Made by a program: the position numbers and the translations under genes. The notes below the pieces were generated by a model. It made no database searches, was not told the DNA's origin, and saw only the letters and a list, made by a program, of their open reading frames with translations. From NCBI RefSeq assembly GCF_016802725.1, contig NC_052668.1, positions 22,934,501-22,998,500 on the forward strand: a stretch of 64,000 nucleotides of DNA. The letters run 5' to 3'. Below are positions 11,073 through 23,266 of the stretch, in pieces. Every line of letters begins with the position of its first letter. Positions within the stretch are counted from its first letter, which is position 1. The DNA is from Solenopsis invicta (taxonomy: Eukaryota > Arthropoda > Insecta > Hymenoptera > Formicidae).

Positions 11073-14000
11073 AAAAGTAGTTACGAACCCATTGTCTCCA
11101 CGCATTTACGCCAAATGTATATTTTAATGCCATATTAGCATCAGGTTTTTCCATTGGTTCCATAATACGCGGTTGTGGAGGTGGCTGTGGCTCTGGTGGA
11201 GGCATTAATGGCATGTCATTTGTACCAGAGACGCGTCTCATTCGTTTGGTCGGTGTTGATCGCGGCTTGTACGGTAATACGCGTTTCCTTCCTCTAGACG
11301 AAACCATTAGTCGTTCTGATTGCACTGAAAAACATAAATTATGGGGAATGATTACAGTATTTTAGTGAATGATAATAAACGTAGTTATTAAATCTTACAG
11401 GGTGTTTAAAAAGTAGAGGTCAATCGTTCAGGAGATAATTAGAAACCCAAAACAAAAAAAAAACAAAAAATTGATGTAAACATATATAAGTCTGGAAATG
11501 TTTTAGAGTTATTAACATTTTTATATACATAAAATTTATTTTAAACTGTTTTGCTTCCGAATTTTTTGTGAGAATTGAAAGAAGAGATTGATTTTTATGG
11601 AGTTTTATAACATAATTAAATAAAATAGTGATCGTAGCATGAGTTACGCGTCTGTTCTTTGCAGAAGATTCAAATTTAAATTCAACAAAATAATATCAAT
11701 TTTTTAATTGCTATTTAATTGATCACTACCTTTCGGAAGACAAACCACCAACAGTATCTTTACCAACACAATTACCATGGAAAATGCATTAAATGGAGAT
11801 TACACTTTTCAGATGTGAAAAATCAACTTGAGATAGAAAATGAAATAAGTTGCAAGCTGCTTTAGCATTACTCAAGATGCATCATGTAAAGGTACAACCC
11901 GCTTAGCATTTCTTAGCAGAAATATTTTAAATCCCAGTCTATAATAGGTATAGTAAACCATAAGAAATTGACATACCATCGTTGTCCAAAGTGTTCTCTG
12001 GCTGCGGCGGTGCCTGTGTAGCTGTAATCGTGTTTGGTGTTAAAGCAGCTTCCAAATCGACTGCTGGCTCATCTAATTCTTCCGTAGCCATTTTTAACGC
12101 CATTTGTAACATGTCATCTCCAAACGTGTTACTGGAATCAACCGCTTCCGGACTGAAACCATCACTATGTAAATTGTCTTGATCAGCTGTGTCATCTTCC
12201 CTAAACAAAAATATATACTTTTGGTGCGTGAGATAAACAGAAATAAAATTGTTAAGTAAAATAAATGATCTGTATAACCTAAGAATAAATAAATTTTGTA
12301 TTAGTTCTATTAATAAATTTTGAACAAATTGTTACTTTAATATTAATTTGCAAAATATTGATACATTTGTTAATATTTTAAATTTATTCTGTGCAAAAAT
12401 AAGACATTATATCGATATTAAATTTCAGATACTTCTGCGTTTAAACAGTTTATAAACAATATTAATTCACTTACCTATCGTCCACTGAATCTGAATCGCT
12501 ATCGGCCTTCTTTTCTGTAGCTACCATCTCAGCCATCATAAGAAGTTCAGCTTCGTATGGATCAGCTGGTATCTTTTCTTGTATTTTCTTGATGTCTTTC
12601 ATAATGCCTTTAGCACTATTTCTCGTAGTAGGTATGAACAGTGGAACAGGAATGGGCAATGGAAAAGGCATCGGAACTGGGAAAGGCATACTATACATGT
12701 GCATTGGAAATGGAACGTAAATTGGCACTGGTATGGGTACGACCACTTGTTGAACTTTTTCCTCAGTTTGTGTCGACTTTGTGCAAGGATGAGGCCGTAC
12801 AGAAACTCCCTTTGTATGTACTATAGGCTTACACTGAGTCGTTTTATTATGTACCTTCACTGGACTAGGCGGTCTAATAATAACCTGTTGTTTGTAGACC
12901 ATTTGTGCAGTTTGATTCGCATTTGCAGCCATTACTATATTGTTTTGCTGCGTCGTCGGACTCGCTTGTCCATTCCCTATCGTAGCTAGGCTCGTTACTG
13001 AAGAGATAATCGGTAGAGTTTTCTTACTTTGTATCTCATTGGGAATAATCTGGTTCGTACTTCTTTGTGGTAACGTAGTCTTCTTGGGTAAGCCTGTAGG
13101 CACAGGGTCGTCACTCGACGGTATAGTTATAGGAGACTTTGTGTACTGTGCTTGGAAGTTCATAACGCAATTGTACGAGCAAAAATTCCGTATTGTCGCA
13201 TCTGACATTGTCAGATGATAATGAGCTAAGGAATACTCCTTACATAAATCACAGTTGATTCGTTTAGCAGATACAGCATTAATAGAAACCTACAAAAGAA
13301 ATAAAAAATAGGTACCTTTTCTAAATGCTGTTGCATTATTTTAAGAAATAATATCATACCTGATATAATGTCAAGCAATTTAAACTGCACATCATCAGGA
13401 CCTGCCCTGTTTTTAATTCCTTCTTAATCATATCAAAGTTGTACTTCTTTACTTTGCACCAGTTACATGGAACTATTTTCCTATTTGTTATAATAAATAT
13501 ATTCAAGCACGTCTTATTACAAAACGTATGGGGCTCATTCTCGTAAAAGACAATAAAATGCTGTTTATTCGGCAATTCAAAAAATTTTTTGCAGGTAGAG
13601 CATTGCTCTGGTTTAACTTGTTTCACAAATTTAAATGCAGCAAAACAGGGTTCACTGCATATTGCTACTGGACTGCTATTATATATTTGAACTTCGCAAT
13701 GTACAACTTTTTCCTATAAAAAAGAAAATTACAACATTATATTTATAAAAATTATTTATAATGCATTTAGAGAAGGAGTATCAGAAAAATCTCTGTTTTA
13801 CCTCTTTACAAACACTGCATGGCTTTTTCTCTGTAGTTGGTGGTTCTAAAGAATTTAATTTCGAATACTTTTCCATACAGTCTTGAGTACAAAAATCTTT
13901 AAACTGTCCCTTTTCCCCGACCGGCGCGAGGAAACCGTCCGTACTGAAACTTATGTCTTTTTGACAGTAACTGCATACCTTTAAACCCTTTTTGAACTCC

Positions 14001-16768
14001 TCTAAACACGTCGAACAACAAAATTGTCTTACGTCACATCCGAATCTCACGCAGTATTTCCCTAAACTAACAGCTTGAACCACACCGTTACAATTCTTGC
14101 AGAAACTTCCATATTTCCTTTGGAATTTGCCCAAACATTCCTCGTTACAAAATTCCATCGTTTCCCATGAGAGATTTCGCTCGTCATTCGCTTCTATAAT
14201 TAATAAACAAGCTGCGCAACGTTTCTCTTGATTAGAGTTGGTTCCTTCGCTTGGTATTTCAATCGTTTTATTATTAGCTGCTTTATACAGTGCCTTACAT
14301 GTTTTCGAGCATACAAAATAAGTTTCTGTATTAATTTTCACCCGAATTTTGCATGCTCTTTCCTCACCGCATTGCTTACATACTTCTTTATTGCTAATTT
14401 CTTCAACTTCTAGATTTTTTTCATCATCAATATTAATAATATCCGTTGCTACTATTACATCCTGCTTTAATGGTGTTTCATCTTGAATGGTCGCGTTCTG
14501 CTTTGTGACACTTTCCGTTTTATCTTTATTTTCTATAGTTTCTTTACATTCATTTTGTAAAGTATCCTTCTCAAGCTCCAAATTACTAGATTTGCTAGAG
14601 TTCTGCGTTGCTTCCTCAGATTTAGAATCTTTGGTAGGTGTAGATTTGTTTTGATCATCATCTATTGTTTTACCTGATTTATTTGGTATTATTACTTTCA
14701 TACTGTCTGGGATGATGCACAATTCATCATCTTGTCCCGGTAACACATCGGTCTGTTCATCCGTTTCCATCGGTGTAATTTTTTCGGCATCCTTTTTAGT
14801 CTGCTCCTCTTGTTCGTCAGATGTCTTCGTGGATATATCTCCTGTTCCCGTTTTTGATGTACTAGAAGCTGGAAGATCAGTGTCCATTGCGGTATTATCG
14901 GGAGAATCTATGATAGGTCGTACATCGTTTGACGTTTCAGTAATATTATTTACAATTTTATTAACGTCGGAATTTGCGTCATTTAATGAAGAATCAACGT
15001 TAAGTTCATCACTACAGTCATTATTTCTAGCATTTACAGCATCCTGTAAATTATCACCTTGTTCTCTGAGTTCGCTCTCAGTAAGACTATCGGTTTCCAT
15101 CGGTTCCACGTTTTCGGACGTAAGAGTGTCTCCGCCAAAAGGATCCTCCGCGTCCATAGGCTGGCCTTCAATCTGAGAATCGTCTTGTTTGTCATTAGAG
15201 AATTGTACAAACTCCGTGTTTTCGGGCTCGACGTTCTTCTCGGACAGATCTTTTTCGAAATTATCTAAATTACTGTCCGAAGATTCTGTATCCATTTTTT
15301 TTGATGCAGCTTCTTTCTGTGATACTTGCGCATCGTCCGCATTACTACTCGATTCATCTGGGATGTCGCAATCTTTTGTTTTTTCTTTGGATAACGTTTC
15401 GGATTCATCTGCAACATCATCATTGACAGACTTCTCCCTGTCATTTAAATTATCGTCTGGAACTTTGCACAAGTCTTCGAGAGTCGACGCAAGCTTCGTA
15501 TCGCACTTTTCAGTTAAAATGGATGTATCCAACTCTGTTGTTTCCGCATCTACATGAACCGATGCGTTTTCCTCAAAGGAACTTTCAACTACGTTACTTT
15601 CTTTGGCAGTTATAGTCGCATTCTCAGATGCTGCTTCAAGCTCTGCATTATTGTGTCCCTCGTCGGTTTCTGAAGAAGCAGTCGCCTCTATGTTTGATAT
15701 AGTCAAATCCTTCTCAGAGGTTATTGTGGTTTCTTTTTTATCAATTTCATTGTGCACCTCTGCAATATCTTTATCAATCTGTGATTGATCAGATTCCTTA
15801 TTTTCTTCTGAAACTTCTTCAATACAGCTTTTAGTAGTATCTTTATTTTCAGAGTTGCTTACAGTTTCTGGTTGAGATACAACATCAGTGTCATCTAAAA
15901 ATTCAGGATCTTTGGAATTATTTTCAGAATTGCTCACAGCTTCTGGTTGAGATATAACACCAATGTCACCTGAAGATACAGGTTCATCTTGGGATTTATT
16001 TTCAGAGTTGTTCAAAGCTTCCGATTGAAATATACTAGTATTGTCTAAAGATATAGAATCATCCTGGGCATTACTTTCAAAGTTGCTAAAAGCTTCCAAT
16101 TGAGATACAACACCAGCATTATCTAAAGATACAGGATCATCTAGAGAATTATTTTCAAAGTTGTTTAAAGCTTCTGATTGAGATACAGTAGCATTTTCTG
16201 AACAGATAGGATCCTCCTGAGAATCATTTTCAGAGTTGTTCAAAGGATCTAATTGAGATATAACACCAGCATTTTCTAAAGAAACAGGATTGTCCTGGGA
16301 ATTATTTCCAGAGTTGCTCAAAGCTTCCAATTGAGATATAACACCAGCATCATCTGAAGATACAGGATCACCCTGGGAATTATTTTCAAAGCTGCTTAAA
16401 GCTTCTGACTGAGATACAACAGTGTCTGAAGGTACAGGCTCATCCTGAGAATTATTTTCAACGTTATTCACAGCTTCTGTTTGAGATACAACATCAGCAT
16501 TGTCTGGAGATACAGGCTCATTCTGAGAATTATTTTCGGAGTTATTCACAGCTTCTGTTTGAGATACAACATCAGCATTGTCTGAAGATATAGGCTCATT
16601 CTGAGAATTATTTTCGGAGTTATTCACAGCTTCTGTTTGAGATACAACATCAGCATTGTCTGAAGATACAGGCTCATTCTGAGAATTATTTTCGGAGTTA
16701 TTTACAGCTTCTGATTGAGATATAATATCAGCATCATCCGAAGGTACAGCATCATCCTTGGAATCCAT
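9614..16768 (-). CDS. ZMYM: MYM-type zinc finger protein of the ZMYM2/3/4 (Woc) family
   Basis: Eleven coding exons in transcript order: 16768-13802, 13713-13360, 13289-12475, 12200-11977, 11324-11089, 10973-10787, 10682-10557, 10479-10358, 10249-10102, 10005-9906, 9788-9614. They sum to 5,454 nt and 1,817 aa, and every phase closes. Residues 1 to about 305 are 26-residue acidic Ser/Asn repeats, then an acidic, Ser/Thr-rich linker. From Cys797 (CKQCGEERAC) a chain of Cys-rich MYM/FCS-type fingers runs to about 1,135. A Pro/Val-rich stretch (VVVPIPVPIYVPFPM) follows, which is characteristic of ZMYM proteins. The C-terminal ZMYM/QRICH1-type domain (DUF3504; LWECKQLGAHSP, NPLRCPVKLYEFYLSKC) ends the protein. 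Known relatives are nuclear chromatin and transcription cofactors; fly Woc acts in telomere protection and transcription. The donor of exon 9 is GTTGGT; only that choice keeps phase with the next exon. A 5' UTR acceptor is likely near 16797. Exact orthology among ZMYM members is not resolved. Confidence 0.92.
11018..11069. repeat. (TA)n microsatellite in a ZMYM intron
   Basis: About 50 bp of pure TA/AT dinucleotide in the intron between the exons ending at 11089 and starting at 10973, immediately 3' of the exon in gene orientation. Confidence 0.9.
11396..11940. mobile_element. Possible transposon remnant in the ZMYM intron
   Basis: The 652-bp intron 11325-11976 is by far the longest between the coding exons. 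It contains TTACAGGGTGTTTAAAAAGT at about 11396; ACAGGGTG-type ends are common in insect DNA elements, and a related start (ACAGGGTGGGATATTTAAA) occurs in the makorin intron element at 21315. I could not find a matching inverted end or target duplication, so the boundaries are guesses. Confidence 0.3.
15850..16768 (-). repeat. 78-bp (26-aa) coding tandem repeats in ZMYM N-terminus
   Basis: About 12 units of 26 codons built on the pattern SENNSQ..PVSSDNADVVSQ then a T/S-EAVNN ending. Units 2-4 (about 16465-16700) are nearly identical in DNA, which suggests recent expansion; units 5-12 are diverged and a few are shortened by one or two codons. All length changes are multiples of three, so the frame is kept. 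Confidence 0.9.
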
Positions 16769-17990
16769 TATTACTTCTGATTCGTCCTTTGGATATCTAG
16801 AAATACAAGCTAAATTTTAATAACGTACTCAGTTTTACGTTCTAACAAAAATTTGTTTACATAGAAATTTGTTCAAAACAGAAATCTGACAATGGCTATG
16901 TTCCGAGTTTCCTCCATGAGTTTCATTCATAATGTGCATGGCATATCATTTTATCCTTGTAATTCCCTCAATATTAAACAAGGACGAAATGATACATCAT
17001 GCGTTAAACGGAATGTAGCCAACACAATTACAAGTCAAACATTGGCTTTTTAATACTTACAATATCTTTTATTAAAAAGAACACGAATATGATATAACGT
17101 ACGGATTCTTGGAGAATCTGTTGTTTAGGACATTAGGAAACACGAGCGTTACGCAGGTAAGCAAGAAAGTAAGCAAAAGAGTATCACAGATACTCGAACA
17201 AGCCGATGTGCCGATATCAACAGCGGGTGATGTTTAGGTTATGCGAAAGTTCCGGTCGCGTCGCCATGTTCCCCTACCTGCTGTTAGTCGATCGTCGGTT
17301 CGACGCCGTTGAGTTAAGTTCAGGCTTCAACGGGACGAAGCACTACGGTCACGTCACGTACCGGACGATATCGTCCGTATTTTCATTCGACGAACGTATG
17401 CTGCTTCACCAGGAAACACGACAAAGTAATCAAGAGTAAAGCGACGCCGTTGTTGACTCCGCGATGAGATCGCGTGAGCGCGCGATTAGTTCGAAACGAG
17501 ATGACGCGATTATCTAGAGAGTCCGGGGTGTGTCGATAATCGGCTATGGGACGATGCTCACCCGAGGGAACCGGTGTCACAAGTGAGACAACGACCGTGG
17601 CGGACGATCGCAAGTAACTTTATTCCCCCGACGGACTCAATGCGCGAAAAAAAATAAAAGGAAGCGACATTTGTCCGATCCAGACTCTCCTCGCGCGTAA
17701 GAGTGCACGAAGGAACGAGCCAATCACGCGCGTGAACGCAGGAACGTAGCGGACCTTGTTTCCACGTCCGTGATTGGTGAATTCGTAGCGACTGACTGCA
17801 ATGCGGACAAGCTTAATCTTTTCAATTCACCGAATTAATTCTATTTTTTTAATTCTATTTTATTAATTCTATTTTTCTTTATTTATCGTCAATTCGTAAT
17901 AGTGTAGAAATGGCACCTAATTTTTTCATAATTTTCCTATTAACGGTTTTGAAGAAATCAAAATGTTGTTGTTGTGCTGTTGTTGTTCAA
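16769..17990. promoter_or_regulatory. ZMYM upstream region, CpG-rich island
   Basis: AT-rich until about 17100, then CpG-rich from about 17150 to 17800, which fits a promoter island. A minus-strand acceptor (TTCTAG) lies near 16797 and a GTAAGT donor near 17054, so a 5' UTR exon in this island is plausible. A plus-strand donor-like GCAG|GTAAGC also exists near 17155. Short open frames here lack domains. Confidence 0.35.
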
Positions 17991-17997
17991 ATATCAA

Positions 17998-18160
17998 TTA
18001 TAGCGTTTTTCATTGGGAAAATTAGTGCGCACTGAGTGTGCACTCGCCGCTGGCAATTGGACGTTTCGGTTCGCGCGATGACGGTGCCAACGGAAACGCC
18101 CAATTACCTGCAGCAAGTGCACATTCAGTGCGCACTAGTTTTCTCAATGAAAAACGCTAT
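17998..18160. repeat. Fold-back: 75-bp inverted arms, 14-bp spacer
   Basis: The left arm (about 17998-18072, starting TATAGCGTTTTTCATTGGG) is matched by the reverse complement of the right arm (about 18086-18160, ending AATGAAAAACGCTAT), roughly 85-90% by eye. It could be a MITE or one end of a larger fold-back element; no target duplication is obvious. Confidence 0.8.
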
Positions 18161-18218
18161 TAGTTTGACATCGATTGAACGCAACTTCGCACTATGCATC
18201 GTAGCCGATACGATGGAT

Positions 18219-18627
18219 GTTGGCACAAACGCCCGACACCACTTCGCTTTCGATACTCCACGGCATTCTCGAAATACTCGTTCGCGTCAAAAAACTCGTA
18301 TAGGACAACGAGGATATGGGTTGAACTGCGCTACGACTGCGCCGCGACCTTCTGCCGTTCTGCCTAACCGACCGACTGCTGCTACTGCGTAGCGGCGGTA
18401 GTGGCGCGCAGGCGCGGCCACGTGCTAGTCACGCCGCTACGCAGTAGCCAGCACTGCAGTAGCAGCAGTCGATCGGCTAGGCAGGACGGCGGAAGGTCTC
18501 GGCGCGTCGTAGCGCATTTCAACTCTCATCCTCGTCGTTCCGTATGAGTTTTTGACGCGAGCATTTCGAGAGTGCCGTAGAGTGTCGAAAGTCGAAAACG
18601 AAATGATGTCGGACGTTCGTGCCAACT
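18219..18627. repeat. Large GC-rich fold-back: ~175-190 bp inverted arms
   Basis: The arm beginning TTGGCACAAACGCCCGACA (about 18219-18392) is matched, with small indels, by the reverse complement of about 18433-18627 (which begins TTGGCACGAACGTCCGACA when reversed). The innermost stem CTACTGCGTAGCGGCG pairs exactly with CGCCGCTACGCAGTAG around a loop of about 40 bp. The right arm carries a small internal duplication near GCAGTAG. Both strands show related short open frames simply because the arms match. A transcript across it would form a long hairpin. Confidence 0.85.
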
Positions 18628-20091
18628 GGATCTTTGACTGTTTATTATAGTTAAAGGTCTGCATGAATCTGAAAATATATTGTAGCCTAACTTCAAATCT
18701 ATTTGTTCAAATCTTTTATATTTCTGTATTTATAACGACATAATGCGATTGATCAATTAATAAATTAAAAAAACTCGTCTAAAAGAACTTATATAGCGAT
18801 CTCGATTTATTTATTGTTTCGAAAGGACAATTCAAGCAAGCGAATCACCGCGAAAGGCGCCCATCGTGGGCAAGAAATTGCTGCGATTGGTCGATCGGAT
18901 CCCGCGATGTGCGCCTACTTCATGACGTTTCTGAAATCGTTGCGTTTCTCTCCTGTGAAACACCGATTTCCTTTTGCAATCGTCAAGCGAAATAACAAGC
19001 GGACAGCGGCGACATGAACGCGCGAATGCGAGTTTGATCGCGGATCATTTACCGTATTTACTGCCGTGGAAGTACGCGGAGCTAGAGCGCGAGCGTGCGG
19101 AGTACGGACGAGCAAACAGGGCGGCTCGGTCGAGTTCAATGACCGCGCGTGAGTACCAAGGTGTTCGCACGCGAATACCGCGGGTGTCGTGCGCGTCCCG
19201 TGTCTTCGTTGTTTCGGAACTTCGACATTCGTACGGGAGTACGATGAGGAGCTCTCGCGTTTGAAAGGAAGCGCGAGGTCGCGTGTCAGTCAGGTGGGTA
19301 CCGCGAGCGCTCGGCAATCCGGTTGGGAATGATAATGCGCTCAACACTGTGTCGCTCGTATGCAAACGGAGTCAACAAATAAATAACTGTTGTGGAAGTG
19401 TTGGTGCCCGTGACTTTTGTCCATCGGCGACAAAAGTAACAACGAGGATTGCATTATCATCGGCAGAAGGGGAATGGTCGAGACGTAAGAGGAGATTTTC
19501 ACGCCGCGAGGTAGACGGAAGGTCGCAGAGCTGTGTGAGGAAGCGGTGACACGACAAAACCGGTCGTCCACGGCGGCTACGTCGCAACGAGGACAGAAGA
19601 AAGGGGAGCGACGTTCGAATCAAAGCGCAAGGTGGTGCGTGACGCTTACACCACGCGGTGACACGCGTGTTACGAGAGCGAAGCGAGTTGGAGAAGGCGG
19701 ACGAGCGAGAAGGAAGGAAGGACAGACGGACGCGCGCGCGCGCTCGCGTATTCGTATTCACGGACATATACATCGCATCCTCGTAGTGTGTTTATTGCGC
19801 GGCGCGAATCGAGCGTGCCTCTCGTCGCACTAGGAGGTGTGCGTTGTGGTTGTTCTCCGGTCGTGCTCTTGTCGAAGCGGCATTCGCGCTCGCAGGAACC
19901 GGAGCCCGCGGAGCCCGATCAGTGTACCCGAAAGCACGTATTTCTCCTTCTCTCTCTTGCCCTCTTCCTCGTTCCCCTCTCTTTCTCTCTCCTTCTCTGT
20001 CTATCCTTCTTCACAGTGAACGCGCGCTCAACTCATCATCCAAGGAACGACGCGTCGTCGATCATCGTTACGGCGGAAGAGAAGCGAGAAA
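18628..20091 (+). promoter_or_regulatory. Makorin upstream region and 5' UTR
   Basis: AT-rich to about 18800, then a CpG-rich island (about 18830-20090) leading into the makorin start codon, with a CT-rich segment at about 19943-20017. Several overlapping open frames exist on both strands (about 18974-19365 and 19341-19833) but none has a domain or a clean splice context. Transcription start not determined. Confidence 0.4.
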
Positions 20092-22510
20092 ATGGCCGAC
20101 AATTGGTCTCAGAGTGTTGTTTGCCGGTAAGAAACCACGACGAGCGTTTCGCAGCAAGATTCCCCGTGGAGGATATCTTCGTGCCCGAGGTCGAGATTTA
20201 CGTAGACCGAGATGGAGAGGTTAGAACCGTGAACGCACGTTACGGGATAGCAACGTTAGATCAAGACACTCGAATACAATAATATAAATATTGACAATAG
20301 TGGATATCTCTCCGTGTCGTTACGGATTTCTCGACGCGATTTCAAACACGACGGGCGTTTCTTGCAAGCACACTCTTATTAATGGATTCTTGTCACGTTT
20401 TTATCATGGTGAATAAGTATGTAATTTCTCTTTCAGATACTTCAAGAATGGCGCTTGTCGTGAAGGAAATAACTGCCGATATCGGCATGTACAAGGGAGC
20501 AGAAATGATGCAAGTGTCAACGAGGCAGCGTCGACCTATAGCTCTGCTCATAATACTCATGTTACTTGTCGCTTCTTCAAACATGGCATGTGTAAGTTCG
20601 GTAATCAGTGCCGATTTCGTCACAGTTCAAGTACCGCGGATAGCAACAATGCCGCGCTAACAAACACAATGGAAAATTCTGCCTCAGGTCAGCATAACAG
20701 TACAGCAAATTCTTCGAGAAACAAGTAAGTTTAAATGTCAAATTGCAATTTTATTGATTTGTTAATTCTATTCATTCAGATTATGCTTATAACAGCATAT
20801 TTGAATTTATTATAGGAAAGCTGATAAACGCAATGCTGAAGAATGGGTTAAAGCACCAGAGTTTATACCTACAACCGGGTCTCCGATCGCTGGATCATCT
20901 ATTGATGGATCATCCACTTCAGGAACATCTCCAAGCACGTCAATGCCAGTCTCGTATGCTCAGGCTGTTAATCCATCTGGTCAAGCCTCAAATCCTGCCT
21001 TAGAACCTCTATGTCCCTATGCCGAAGCAACTGGAATCTGTAAAAATTCAAATTGCACATATCTACATGGTGACATTTGTGAATTATGTGGCCGTGCAGC
21101 TCTTCATCCACACAATGAAGAATTGAGGAAGAAACATACGAATGTAAGGCCTTATGTTATTATCTTGATTATATTAACTATTCTATATTTTATACATCTA
21201 AATGTTTGCATGAGATTAGAGGCAAATTAAATAATCATCAGATTATTAAATTTCTATTTATATATTGATATTTTTGTGAAATGATTTATGTGAAGTGGTT
21301 TATACGAATGTATACAGGGTGGGATATTTAAAGTGTTACAAACTATTATTCTTGTAACTATGTATCATAGCCAAAAATCTAGACAAAAATTTGATGTATA
21401 TATCAATTTTCGAAAAAATTAATTTTCTAAGGTCATAGGAAGGTTATTTTTTTTAAATGGATTTTTTTTTACATAATATAATTCTTTTGTTTTGCACATA
21501 AAAATATTAAGATAGATATTGAAAAATCAATAGTTTATGAGATATTTTTATTTTGTTCTTGTATATTTCAACATAAAAATTATAAAATATCTCATATATT
21601 ATTAATTTTTTGATATCTTGACACTTATGTACAGAATAATGAAATAAATCAATTGGTGTAAAGAAAATATAATTGCTTAAAATGTAATTTTAGGGATGAT
21701 AGTTTGTAACATTTTAAATGCCCTATCTTATATATTGAATATTTTGTAAATTCCAAAGATGACACTTAAATTTTTAGGCATGCGTAAAGCAACACGAAGC
21801 AGATATGGAATTATCCTTTGCCATTCAACGCAGCAAAGAGAAATCTTGCGGCGTTTGTTTCGAGACAATAATGGAAAAATCCTCGCGAGAACAGAGATTT
21901 GGTATATTACCAAATTGCAATCACTGCTTCTGTCTAACTTGCATCAGAAAATGGCGCCAAGCCAAACAGTTTGACAACAAAATTATAAGAGCATGTCCTG
22001 AGTGCCGTATTCCTTCAGACTTTGTCTGCCCCAGTATGTATTGGGTGGACACAAAGGAGGAAAAGGAGAAGCTAATAAGAGATTATAAAGGCGCCTTGAG
22101 GTATGCAATGATAATCTATCTTCATTTCAGCGTGTTTGGTTTAACGGTTTATTTCTCCTACAGTACCAAGGATTGCAAGTACTTCAACAAGGGTCGCGGC
22201 AAGTGTCCGTTTGGTAATAAATGTTTCTATCTTCACGCGCTTCCGGATGGGACTAAAAAAGACGTGGGTCCACCAGTTCGACAGAGGCGTAGCACCGCTG
22301 ACTCTGACATCGACATCCTGCATGTAAGTGTTGTTTACAATTTTCAAAAGTATATTTGGTTTGATTACGGATAACACATTTCACTTAAAATATTCGGCAT
22401 GGGTGACATAAAATTCTTCAATCATAGTGGAGCTTATCAGCATTTATATACTTTATATATAGCAATAATATATATATTTTACACATTTTATATATATATA
22501 TATAATGTGT

Positions 22511-22571
<61 letters not shown>

Positions 22572-22775
22572 GGTACATACTTTATATACTTTGCACTTTG
22601 GTGTATATACGCAAAACGTGAAAGAGCGGTTTTACACTATTTACAGCAACTAATCTTGTGGGATTTCTTCGATGAAAGGGACGATCGTTGGATGTATCTC
22701 GATTTAGAAGATATCCCTTTCTTCTCAGATTCCGACGATTCCGATTGGTCCGATTATGAGCTGTCGTTCGATTAG
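20092..22775 (+). CDS. Mkrn1: Makorin E3 ubiquitin ligase (CCCH/RING)
   Basis: Six exons: 20092-20126, 20437-20724, 20816-21143, 21778-22100, 22164-22323, 22647-22775; 1,263 nt, 420 aa, all phases close. CCCH fingers: C11/C19/C25/H29 (CRYFKNGACREGNNC), C56/C64/C70/H74, C174/C183/C188/H192, and C329/C339/C345/H349 after the RING. The makorin-specific Cys-His segment (CELCGRAALHPH) is at 196-215. The C3HC4 RING uses C241, C244, C264, H266, C269, C272, C290 and C293. The C-terminus is acidic (DSDDSDWSDYELSFD). Established role: makorins bind RNA through the CCCH fingers and ubiquitinate proteins through the RING; the fly protein acts in oogenesis and mRNA control. The start sits in a good context after GAAGCGAGAAA. 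Intron 3 carries an inverted-repeat element and intron 5 a TA microsatellite. Confidence 0.95.
21315..21730. mobile_element. Palindromic MITE-like element in makorin intron 3
   Basis: The left end ACAGGGTGGGATATTTAAAG, followed by TGTTACAAACTAT, is mirrored at the right end by the reverse complement (ATAGGGCATTTAAAATG, TTACAAACTATCAT). The match continues inward (TTTATGAGATATTTT against TATATGAGATATTTT), so most of the element is two imperfect arms. It accounts for most of the 634-bp intron. No coding capacity. Confidence 0.75.
22485..22573. repeat. (TA)n microsatellite in makorin intron 5
   Basis: Nearly pure TA repeats interrupted by a short palindromic TATAATGTGTAAAATATA-type block, in the intron between 22323 and 22647. 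Confidence 0.9.
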
Positions 22776-23035
22776 ACGAGCAAAACTAGTCGACCGACAC
22801 AAAACTGCCTTGATACTATTGTTATCATTGCTATTTTGTTGCTATGTCGATATCTACTTCCTTTATCATTCGTGCGCGGCTTTAGCGACTAAGAAAATTA
22901 CTAGATAATAGAAATTAATTTGAATTATTATAATTCGAAGACGTTCTAGCTACGTAGAAGAAAAAAACGAAAAAAAGAAAAATGTGTGCCCTTTCGTAAA
23001 ATAATTTATATATAAAAAAATGTTTAGTTGGCGTG

Positions 23036-23266
23036 AAAATAATTAAAACATTTTTTTTTCTGCTCGTAGATAATATTTAAAAGATTATTTTTATATAAGA
23101 TGTGATAATAATTATTAAAATGTTTATTACATCCACAACAATAGGAAAATTATTGTATTCATATTTTAATAGAGTAAATAAAATAACATTTTAATAATTA
23201 TTTCAGAGTCAAAGAAATAATCTTTTAAATATTATCTCTAAAAGGAATATGTTCTTAATTATTTTA
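23036..23266. repeat. AT-rich inverted-repeat element downstream of makorin
   Basis: The left arm (about 23036-23122: AAAATAATTAAAACATT, then GATAATATTTAAAAGATTAT and AATAATTATTAAAATGTT) is matched by the reverse complement of about 23183-23266. The makorin AATAAA (23177-23182) lies in the spacer, so the element may carry or overlap the 3' end of the makorin transcript. Confidence 0.75.
23177..23182 (+). terminator. Candidate makorin poly(A) signal
   Basis: AATAAA about 400 bases after the makorin stop codon, inside the spacer of an inverted-repeat element. Other AT-rich hexamers exist further on. Confidence 0.35.

Noticed and set aside
14228..15788. Plus-strand frames of 60-154 codons opposite the ZMYM first exon
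   Set aside because: They mirror the acidic Ser-rich coding strand and have no independent signals.
18036..18664. Two similar open frames, one on each strand
   Set aside because: The likeness is explained by the inverted repeat; the frames have no domain and the arms differ by indels.
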